Shown: positions 8,617-15,808 of the stretch, one piece after another
Position numbering within the stretch: position 1 is the first letter of the stretch
Layout of the letters: each line of letters begins with the position of its first letter
Source of the DNA: Shimia sp039969785
GTDB lineage: Bacteria > Pseudomonadota > Alphaproteobacteria > Rhodobacterales > Rhodobacteraceae
Length of the DNA stretch: 64,000 nt
NCBI RefSeq assembly: GCF_039969785.1
Contig: NZ_JBDVNC010000022.1
Location: 186,001 to 250,000, forward strand
Reading direction: 5' to 3'
Program-made: the position numbers and the translations under genes
The notes under the pieces: generated by a model
What the model was told of the DNA's origin: nothing
The model's database searches: none
Seen by the model: the letters and a program-made list of their open reading frames with translations, nothing else

Positions 8617-10547
8617 CCCTTCCCCTCCAGGTACCGCTTTTTCGCCTCTTCCTGACGCCCATATTCCCGCACCATGTTCTCAATCGCCACTTCGTCGGAT
8701 TTGTCGGCATAGCGGAATTCGCTGTCGGCGTAGCGGTTGATCTCCTGCAACACCATTTCGACCGTGATGGGCACCCGCAGGTCTGAAATCATGTCGCGTT
8801 TGGTGTCGTAATCGCGGAACAGGAACAGCTCGGGGTTCTCCATCCATTCATCCGGCAATTCAAAGTCCATCGCCCGCACTTTGACAGCATCGGTGATGTT
8901 CTTGATGGCCCGGCCGGTAAACCGCTCATCCGCCTCCTGAATGCCCTTAAGGTACGTGCCCAGCTTGGCAATTGTGTCCAGCGCGCCAATCTGGTCGTGC
9001 ACCCGGTCAAACACGTTCAGCAAGCCGGCCTCATGCGGGCGCGAATGGCTTTCAAAGCTGGCAGCGACGGCCTTTTGGATGGCCTGGGCCTCGAACAACT
9101 CATGATCACCCAGCGGGATGTCGTGGTTCTTGCCCATCAGCAATGCAAGGATGTCGACATAATCGTCGCGGGTGATCGGCCCATCCACCAGAAACCGCGC
9201 CCCGGCCCGCTGGCGCAGCGCGTCGTCGACATTCTCGGGATAGTTCGAGAACATGCCAAACGTGCAATTGCCGCGCACGACTGTGTTTGCCCCGGCAAAA
9301 CTCTCCATCAGCACAGCGGTGATTTCCAGTTGCCCGGCCGAGGACTGTCTGTCGCCGCGCTTGCCCGCCAGCTGGTCGATGTCGTCAATGGTGCCAAACC
9401 CAATCGCCATTGGATCGATGATGTTGTTGATAAACGCTTTGGCGTTCTGGCCGGATTTGCCCTGATAGCTGTCGATATTGTCGGTGCTCAGGTTTTGATA
9501 CCGGAACGGATAGCCCGCGACCTGACAATAATCATTGATCAGCCCGGCCATCATCTGGATCAACGTAGTCTTACCCGTACCCGGTTTGCCGTCGCCCATA
9601 AAGGTAAAAATGAATCCACCCAGCTCGGCAAACGGGTTCAGCTTGCGGTCAAAATCATAGGCCATCAGCATCTTGGACAGCTTCATCGCCTGATATTTGG
9701 CGATGTGATTGCCGACAACCTCGTTGGGTTTCTTAAAGGTCATCGTCAATTTAGTGCTCTTAGCCGCGCGGGCCGGGGTGAACCCATTGATTGTCAGATC
9801 ATCCGCCTCGATCCGCCAGCTCGCATTGGTAAAGGCCGCCAGCCGCCCCGCCGTCTGCGCCCTCAGCGACACTTTCTCCATCAACTGCTCGGCATATGCG
9901 GTCACACAAGGCACCAGCCGCGCCTCTTCACTGACCAGCGCCGCGATGTCCTGATCCAGTTCCCACAACGCGCCGTGCAATCCAAGCTGCGCGTTGTCCG
10001 TCAGCGTTTCCTGCACCTCGCCAACTTCAACGGAGACTTCGCTGGCATATGGCGCCAACAGATAGGCCGTGGCGTTGGCAAACACATGCAGTACCGCCAG
10101 CGCTTCGCCGGTCAGCAGTTCACCAAACTCGGCCTTGCGATCTGCGCCCAGCGATCCGGCAAGGTTGTCGCGTTTGAGGTCGCCCAGACCCGAAGCTTCG
10201 GAAAAATTCTCACCAATCGCCAGCGCAATCGCCAGCGCCCGGCGCAACCCGTGCAGCACATTGGCCTGGACAGGGGACACCAGCGGGTCGTCGCCGTCAG
10301 CCGCTTCAATACGTTCGACCAGATGCACCCCTTCCGGGCGCGCCGTGGACCGTGTCACCAGCCCCGGCGTTGTGGTGCGAAACCGCCGCCGCGTGCCGAT
10401 GCCCGAAGACCGCTCAGGTGCCGCTACATCTTTGCTTTTGGCGATCCGTGGTGTGTGATCGAACCCGTCCAACAAGCCGACCGCAGCGTCATAATGCTTG
10501 CGGATGTCTTCTTCGCGCAGCTCCATCTGGTCCGACGTCACGCTCAT
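8613..10547 (-). CDS. AAA+ ATPase, 644 aa
   Basis: The N-terminal half (about 1-300) is helical with no recognised domain. The AAA+ module has Walker A GKPGTGKT (320-327), Walker B IDDID (387-391), a sensor-1-like Asn435 in FGMFSNYPEN, and candidate Arg fingers in DDALRQRAGARF (441-452). A helical C-terminal part follows. All core residues for ATP hydrolysis are present. It lies in the middle of the unknown minus-strand operon, 67 bp after the 373-aa gene and overlapping the 73-aa TM gene. It probably remodels a complex formed with its neighbours. It is not a clear MoxR, ClpX or FtsH relative by the motifs I can see. Confidence 0.85.
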   Translation of the reverse strand: MSVTSDQMELREEDIRKHYDAAVGLLDGFDHTPRIAKSKDVAAPERSSGIGTRRRFRTTTPGLVTRSTARPEGVHLVERIEAADGDDPLVSPVQANVLHGLRRALAIALAIGENFSEASGLGDLKRDNLAGSLGADRKAEFGELLTGEALAVLHVFANATAYLLAPYASEVSVEVGEVQETLTDNAQLGLHGALWELDQDIAALVSEEARLVPCVTAYAEQLMEKVSLRAQTAGRLAAFTNASWRIEADDLTINGFTPARAAKSTKLTMTFKKPNEVVGNHIAKYQAMKLSKMLMAYDFDRKLNPFAELGGFIFTFMGDGKPGTGKTTLIQMMAGLINDYCQVAGYPFRYQNLSTDNIDSYQGKSGQNAKAFINNIIDPMAIGFGTIDDIDQLAGKRGDRQSSAGQLEITAVLMESFAGANTVVRGNCTFGMFSNYPENVDDALRQRAGARFLVDGPITRDDYVDILALLMGKNHDIPLGDHELFEAQAIQKAVAASFESHSRPHEAGLLNVFDRVHDQIGALDTIAKLGTYLKGIQEADERFTGRAIKNITDAVKVRAMDFELPDEWMENPELFLFRDYDTKRDMISDLRVPITVEMVLQEINRYADSEFRYADKSDEVAIENMVREYGRQEEAKKRYLEGKG

Positions 10548-10614
10548 ATCTCACACCTCAAACTTCATTTTGCCAAAAATACTCGCGCCGCAGGCTTGGC
10601 CGCGGCGCGGACAA

Positions 10615-11736
10615 TCAATAACTCAACACCCGCCCTTGGGGGCTGACCACATATTTTCGAACGCTGCCAAATCCCGGCGAATTCAATTCTTCCAACGCCT
10701 GAAAGGGGCGCTGAGGCAGAATAATTGCGCGCTCCATGCGGGTCGCACCAGTATCGACGCCACGCCCCGAAAACGGATCAAGCGCAAATATCTCTCGTTC
10801 CACAGTCGAAAACCACCCGGACCGCTCTTCAGTCACACGTTCTGACAGCAACTCCTCGACGGTCCAAGCCAATGCCCAATCTTCGCCCTCAGGTGCACGG
10901 GCCTGCTCCAACACTTGGCGGATGGGACCGGATTGCCGGGTAAATGCACTCGAATACATTGGGCCAACGTGATACCGGCGCAAACGTTTGGGGTGCAGAT
11001 CATCAAAGCTCCCGTCAAATCCTTTGGCGATTGTCACCAGCTTCAGACCGCCTAATGACTGCGCCATCAGATGCGCCTGAACTTCGGGCCATCGACGTTC
11101 GTCATTTGGCAGGGCGGTGCGCCCGCTGTCTTCCAGCTCTAACAGATAGATTGTCGGTAAATTGACCTGACTGTCATAAACCGCCCAATGCACAAGATAG
11201 CGACGGCGTTCATCCGCCAAATTCTCGATCCATTCCACCTGAGGGTGATTTTGCGCCCAGAACAACTCTCCCTGCAACAACTCTTCATAATAGAGCCGCT
11301 GCGCCAAGGCGAATTGCAGCTTCGTCGGGATTTCGCGTTCCCCGATGATCATGCGCAGCATCTGATCTTTCAGATCATCCGACGACGGCATGTTGCGCAG
11401 ATGGCTTTCCGCTTGCTGCGCATCATTGGCCATGACCAGCAATTCGTTAAACACCGGAAATCCGCTGGCAGTGGCGTCAAAGGAAAGCGAGCCAAAAAAC
11501 GTACCGGTTTCGCGACCAACCAGCAGGTATTTCATACTTAAAGCGCGAAACGTAAAGCTAATCGCTTTGAGATACCGCGTCATGATTGCAACATCGACGT
11601 CGCTCAGCGCGCCCTCTGCCGCACGAGCTGCCGCCACACGGGTCAGATGATCCGTAATACGCTCGAATTTCTGGAAATACCGGCGCGAGGCGTGGGTATC
11701 CATCAGGGCTTTGTGGTCGGCCTTTTCGTCACTCAT
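10615..11736 (-). CDS. Conserved hypothetical protein, 373 aa
   Basis: Soluble protein with no signal peptide and no recognised motif. It is helical at the N-terminus (residues 1-150), followed by a mixed region with aromatic-rich stretches such as RRRYLVHWAVYDSQVNLPTI near 187-206. The start ATG overlaps the TGA of the 104-aa gene (ATGA at 11733-11736), so the two are translationally coupled. Its place between a membrane peptide and the AAA+ ATPase suggests it belongs to the same complex or pathway. No function is proposed. Confidence 0.75.
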   Translation of the reverse strand: MSDEKADHKALMDTHASRRYFQKFERITDHLTRVAAARAAEGALSDVDVAIMTRYLKAISFTFRALSMKYLLVGRETGTFFGSLSFDATASGFPVFNELLVMANDAQQAESHLRNMPSSDDLKDQMLRMIIGEREIPTKLQFALAQRLYYEELLQGELFWAQNHPQVEWIENLADERRRYLVHWAVYDSQVNLPTIYLLELEDSGRTALPNDERRWPEVQAHLMAQSLGGLKLVTIAKGFDGSFDDLHPKRLRRYHVGPMYSSAFTRQSGPIRQVLEQARAPEGEDWALAWTVEELLSERVTEERSGWFSTVEREIFALDPFSGRGVDTGATRMERAIILPQRPFQALEELNSPGFGSVRKYVVSPQGRVLSY

Positions 11737-12047
11737 TTGCGCAAACTTCCGTCGTAGTTAATACCTGCGTACCAAATCAGGATGTCGCCACTATACCCGA
11801 GACACCGTTCTTGCCACTTCTCGAGAAAATATGCATTTTCTGCCATTTTCGTCACGCTCCATGCCCCGCGATTTATCAATGGTCCTAGCCCCAGACCGAA
11901 GCCAATTAAGAAGCCGAAGAATGCGAATGTTCTAGCAATGCCCGGACACAGCCCATTACCTACTGCGCATGGCGCTATTGAGTAGCCCCAATATGACAGC
12001 GCGCCTCCGACAAGAATAAAGAAATAGCAGCGTCGTCTGAATGTCAT
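11733..12047 (-). CDS. 104-aa two-TM protein with a Cys pair and terminal YDGSLRK
   Basis: Begins MTFRRRC, a basic cytoplasmic end. TM1 is at about residues 8-24, followed by a short loop with Cys27 and Cys34 (CAVGNGLC), TM2 at about 40-58, then a 45-residue cytoplasmic tail ending YDGSLRK. The loop should face the periplasm, so a disulfide is possible. ATGA overlaps join it to the coiled-coil gene upstream and the 373-aa gene downstream. Base composition appears more AT-rich than in the flanking genes. The tail motif is shared with the 88-aa protein at 6696-6962. Confidence 0.7.
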   Translation of the reverse strand: MTFRRRCYFFILVGGALSYWGYSIAPCAVGNGLCPGIARTFAFFGFLIGFGLGLGPLINRGAWSVTKMAENAYFLEKWQERCLGYSGDILIWYAGINYDGSLRK

Positions 12048-13120
12048 TCCCCGTACAGGTTCTTGTCGTGTTTCTCGACGATCTTCTGGAACCGGCGGGC
12101 AAAGCGTTCGTCGGCTTTGGCCTTGGCTTCCAGAACGTCACGCGCAAACACCATGTGATCTTCGTGGGCTTCCATCATGTCGGCCATACGTTGATTGGTG
12201 GCCGTACCGATCGCCGCCATGCTGGCCTGCGCTTCTTTGTCGGTTTCAACCCCGATCTCGTTGATGCGGTGCGCCACATCCTGTTGTTGCGCTGTCTTCA
12301 ACGACTTGGATAACGCGTCATACAGAACCACACGCTGTTTAGTATCGGTCTGCAATTTATTGATCAAAACCATCTGAGTCGCCGCCTGGTTCTGCAACGA
12401 GTCGATCCAGGTCTTGCCCTTTTCGATGTAGCGTTCCAGCGTTTGGGAGTTGGCCAGTTTGACTTGTTCCTGCTGCACCATCGCGTTGTATTTTGCGTTT
12501 AGGTCGGCAAGTTCACTTTCCAGCTTCGTGCGCGCCGCAGCGTCCTGTTCGACGGAAATCTTGTTTTCCAGTTCGATGATTTTCGGGTCCAGCGCAACGA
12601 TTTCCGCCTTAACTGTCTCCAGCTCTCCAACCGTTGCCTCACGTTCGTCCAGCGTTTCGGTAAGGTTGGCTTCGACCTTGGTTTTTTGTTCGTTCAAAAC
12701 GGTCAGCTGGTTTTCAAGCAAGGTTGTGATGATGTCAGACTTGGCGATCAGATCTTGCAATTTGTCGTCGATATTGGCTGTCTTGATCCGGTCCTGTCGC
12801 ATTGACTCGGACTTGGCACGACTAAAGACGCCGACAAAGCTTTCCCATCCGGTCTTGTCACGCATTTCGTCAAAGTCTTTGGAAAATGCCGACGTAACAT
12901 CATCCAAGCCCATGATCAGCTCTGCGATATTGGCATTCATGACGTCGGTATGTGCGTGCACATCGTCAAGCGTCGCATTCTCAATGTCGATGGAAACATC
13001 GTCGCCGGATTTCATTTTGGCCCGCGCCGTTTCAATCCGTCCTGTCAGCTCTGCAATCTTGCTTTGAGCCGCAGCCACCTGTTCCTGAGATTCGCGTACC
13101 TGGGCGTCAAAATCAGCCAT
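12044..13120 (-). CDS. Long coiled-coil protein, first gene of the unknown operon
   Basis: A 358-aa soluble protein dominated by predicted coiled coil: heptad-like stretches at about residues 5-35 and an almost continuous one at about 120-250 (EREATVGELETVKAEIVALD and following), then an amphipathic region to the end. It contains no Cys and no TM segment. The ATG at 13120 is preferred over a GTG at 13126 because GGAG sits at good spacing before the ATG. General shape recalls membrane-associated coiled-coil proteins such as PspA/IM30 or TelA, but I see no sequence signature for either. It leads an operon containing an AAA+ ATPase. Confidence 0.8.
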   Translation of the reverse strand: MADFDAQVRESQEQVAAAQSKIAELTGRIETARAKMKSGDDVSIDIENATLDDVHAHTDVMNANIAELIMGLDDVTSAFSKDFDEMRDKTGWESFVGVFSRAKSESMRQDRIKTANIDDKLQDLIAKSDIITTLLENQLTVLNEQKTKVEANLTETLDEREATVGELETVKAEIVALDPKIIELENKISVEQDAAARTKLESELADLNAKYNAMVQQEQVKLANSQTLERYIEKGKTWIDSLQNQAATQMVLINKLQTDTKQRVVLYDALSKSLKTAQQQDVAHRINEIGVETDKEAQASMAAIGTATNQRMADMMEAHEDHMVFARDVLEAKAKADERFARRFQKIVEKHDKNLYGE

Positions 13121-13333
13121 AATCACTCCGTTTTATCAATCTGTTGGTATGCATATGGGTAATGTTACGCCCATTTACATCCATTCTGAATTCAATCAAA
13201 TTACAGTGTTGCAAATGCGCACTGCATTGAAAAGAGCGCGATGTCGCGCCCGTCGGCAAAAAACCGGTGCTCCGCATCTTGTCCGCCAATTTGAAAGTTG
13301 TAGTGTTCGCCCATCATCACTGAAAGGACGCCG

Positions 13334-14314
13334 ATGCACACCGGACCTCGCAACCTGATCACGGACGTTTCCGGGCTCAAAGTAGGCAATGCACAAGATC
13401 ACAGTATCAAATCAGGTAGCACGGTTTTGGTGGCTGATTTGCCCCTGACTTGCGGGGTCAGCGTCATGGGAGGCGCGCCAGGAACACGCGAAACAGACTT
13501 GCTTGCGCCGGACAAAACCGTGCAACAGGTCGACGCGCTTGTTTTATCCGGGGGATCCGCCTTTGGTCTGGATGCCGCATCTGGTGTCGCGGACAAATTG
13601 CGTTCTCAGGGGCGCGGATTTGTGGCGGGCGATCAGACTATTCCGATTGTTCCATCTGCCATTCTGTTTGACATGCTCAATGGTGGGAACAAGGATTGGG
13701 ACGTTAACCCATATCGGGCTCTTGGTGTCGCCGCATTGGAAGATGCGTCGGAAGAATTCGATTTGGGCACATTTGGCGCCGGAGCCGGCGCCACGATGGC
13801 GTCGCATAAAGGCGGCCTTGGGTCCGCATCCATGACGTTGCCATCAGGGCACACCGTTGGGGCGCTGGTTGCGGTAAATGCAATTGGCGACGTGTCACCA
13901 GATGGCAAACATTTTTGGGCTGCCCCGTGGGAGATCGACGGTGAATTCGGAGGGTTCGGAAATATCCCGCACGCGGTTCAAGATCTGCCCGCGACCAAGC
14001 CGAGAGCCCACAACACGACCATCGCAATTGTCGCGACGGATGCAGTGCTGACCCAAGCGCAGTGCACGCGCATTGCGACCGCCGCCCATGACGGGATGGC
14101 CCGCGCAATTGTCCCTGCGCACACGCCGAGGGATGGCGATCTTGTTTTCGCTGTTTCAACCGATGCCAAGCCATTGACAGACACGGTTGCTGACACATTA
14201 TGGCTGGGCCACGCCGCAGCCACTTGTCTGGCACGTGCAATCGCCCGAGGCGCATATCACGCGTCGCCAGAACCCGGTGATAAACTTCCCTGCTTTGCTT
14301 ACAAAACGAGTTAA
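13334..14314 (+). CDS. P1-family (DmpA-like) N-terminal-nucleophile peptidase
   Basis: Member of the DmpA/L-aminopeptidase-D-esterase fold, which self-cleaves and then acts as an N-terminal nucleophile aminopeptidase. The family signature GGSAFGLDAASGV is at 73-85. A likely autocleavage point is Gly163-Ser164 in HKGGLGSASM, matching the G-S/T junction of the family. The 326-aa length is in range. It has no signal peptide, so the enzyme is probably cytoplasmic. The start at 13334 follows a GAAAGGA site. It is divergent from the coiled-coil operon (about 210 bp between starts) and convergent with the lipoprotein hydrolase. The physiological substrate is not visible. Confidence 0.87.
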   Translation: MHTGPRNLITDVSGLKVGNAQDHSIKSGSTVLVADLPLTCGVSVMGGAPGTRETDLLAPDKTVQQVDALVLSGGSAFGLDAASGVADKLRSQGRGFVAGDQTIPIVPSAILFDMLNGGNKDWDVNPYRALGVAALEDASEEFDLGTFGAGAGATMASHKGGLGSASMTLPSGHTVGALVAVNAIGDVSPDGKHFWAAPWEIDGEFGGFGNIPHAVQDLPATKPRAHNTTIAIVATDAVLTQAQCTRIATAAHDGMARAIVPAHTPRDGDLVFAVSTDAKPLTDTVADTLWLGHAAATCLARAIARGAYHASPEPGDKLPCFAYKTS

Positions 14315-14352
14315 GACATATTCTGACGCCATTGATCCCAATATCGCCTAAA

Positions 14353-15606
14353 TCAGAACGGATATGACTCAGACATAGTCCAAAAATTCCCTTCAATTCG
14401 GGTCATCGGGCGTAAGGATGATCCCGGCATGCCACCATTTCTGATCAGGATCGCGATGTCGGACAATACATTCGGATTAGTTCGGTAATACGCATGCCCG
14501 GTGAGACCACGCACGCCTTCTACATTCACAAAGTTGACGGTTCTGACTTCGGAAAAGATTTCCTTTTCAGCCGGGTTGATGTCTTCGACTTCAAGTCGGC
14601 CAAACCGTTGCCCCGTCATCAAACGTTGCGATAATCCAAGCGCGGAATCTCCGGGGTTCATGAAGACGGTTATCTGGCCAATTGCAGCCCCGAACCCTTC
14701 GGCCACAAGACGCTGGCGAACAACTGAGAAATCGAGATCAGGCGCGGCGAGAATAAGGTTTTCAATTTTCAGAACGGTCTTTGGGTTCTTGCCCTGATTG
14801 TTAACCGCGATAATCATCTCGCGCAGGGCTGTTGTGGTCACGTCTGTGCCCCGGCTGTGTGCCACGATATGTATCTTACGTAGCTCGGGGATCTGGGACA
14901 ATTGCGTTAGGAATTCTTTGAGATGGAAAACCGTAAACTCCCCCGACTCCCGGTCCGTGAAATAGCCAAACAACCCGCCCGCTCCGGCAGGCCAGGAATA
15001 GGCGATTGGAACACCCTTGCGGCCGCTGAAATGCCAGATGTCGGCCAGTGAAAAAACTGCATCCTCAAAGCTGTTGTTAAAGCCATGCACAAATACGACA
15101 ACTTCGCTTTTTCCGGACCGTCGCATCTCTTTGCGGACCTGCGCCTGAAAATCAGCCCGTTTCGCATTATAGGACCGAACCGCCTCGGGAATGCGTTCGG
15201 GTCGACCATTTTTGACTTTGAATGGGATCGGTGTCGGGTCAAACCTCAGAACTTCGCGATTTTCGACAATGCTGAGCGGCAGCTTCATGTCACGTTTAAC
15301 CGCGCCACTTGCCGCTGTCAGGCTTGGCCAATCACCATCTTCCCCAAAGCTCACGTCAGTGACGCCAAATGCCATCGAGCTTGACCGCTCTGAACCATAT
15401 GACAGCGCGTCGTCTTTTAGCTCAGGCATCCGGTCCGTGATGTAGAAAATCGAAGATTGTGTAGTCTGGAGTGCTGGCGCGACATCGCTTTGCGGATACC
15501 CGCCGTTTGCAAAGACATTTGGAGTGGGCGCCAACACACGGGTCGAACTGCATGCCGCCAAAAGCAGTAAAATCACTACAGGGAGAAATTTGTTAACAAG
15601 GGTCAT
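14353..15606 (-). CDS. DUF900-type alpha/beta-hydrolase lipoprotein
   Basis: The N-terminus is a lipoprotein signal peptide with lipobox LLAACSS, so the protein is exported and lipidated. The hydrolase core shows VVVFVHGFNNSFEDAVF (oxyanion-hole region) and the nucleophile elbow AHSRGTD, followed by LAAPDLD, which is the pattern of DUF900 proteins. The ATG at 15606 is used here; a GTG one codon earlier is also possible, and neither has a strong ribosome-binding site. It ends 39 bp from the convergent P1 peptidase. Substrate is unknown; an esterase or lipase role is inferred from the fold. Confidence 0.82.
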   Translation of the reverse strand: MTLVNKFLPVVILLLLAACSSTRVLAPTPNVFANGGYPQSDVAPALQTTQSSIFYITDRMPELKDDALSYGSERSSSMAFGVTDVSFGEDGDWPSLTAASGAVKRDMKLPLSIVENREVLRFDPTPIPFKVKNGRPERIPEAVRSYNAKRADFQAQVRKEMRRSGKSEVVVFVHGFNNSFEDAVFSLADIWHFSGRKGVPIAYSWPAGAGGLFGYFTDRESGEFTVFHLKEFLTQLSQIPELRKIHIVAHSRGTDVTTTALREMIIAVNNQGKNPKTVLKIENLILAAPDLDFSVVRQRLVAEGFGAAIGQITVFMNPGDSALGLSQRLMTGQRFGRLEVEDINPAEKEIFSEVRTVNFVNVEGVRGLTGHAYYRTNPNVLSDIAILIRNGGMPGSSLRPMTRIEGNFWTMSESYPF

Positions 15607-15808
15607 CACAAGCCACTTTGGTTATTCTGAAATCCGAGACCGAACGACATGTTCGATGGGCAGGTAAGTGTCTGAATTTCCGATAGAGATTTCAAGGGCG
15701 CTAAAGGTAGCCGGTCCAGATCTTCCCAGCAACCAACCGATCTAAGTGCGCATGAACCGGACGAGAGTTGACGAGCGTTCCTGATCCGGAAACGCCTGTC
15801 AGTCAAAG

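Noticed and set aside
8997..10646. 549-aa plus-strand open frame
   Set aside because: Antisense to the AAA+ ATPase. The ATPase motifs lie on the minus strand, and the plus translation is a low-complexity His/Arg/Gln mirror product.
12450..13067. 205-aa Ser-rich plus-strand frame
   Set aside because: Antisense to the coiled-coil gene. The Ser/Leu-rich product is what a Glu/Asp/Lys-rich coiled coil gives on the other strand.
12044..13120. Assignment of the coiled-coil protein to TelA or PspA
   Set aside because: Only the general coiled-coil shape and its AAA+ neighbour suggest it. No diagnostic motif could be seen, so it is left unnamed.
15606..15806. 66-aa minus-strand frame between the Rieske-ThDP gene and the DUF900 gene
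   Set aside because: It sits neatly in the gap, but has no family, no clear ribosome-binding site and an unremarkable composition. It is more likely the 5' leader of the lipoprotein gene.
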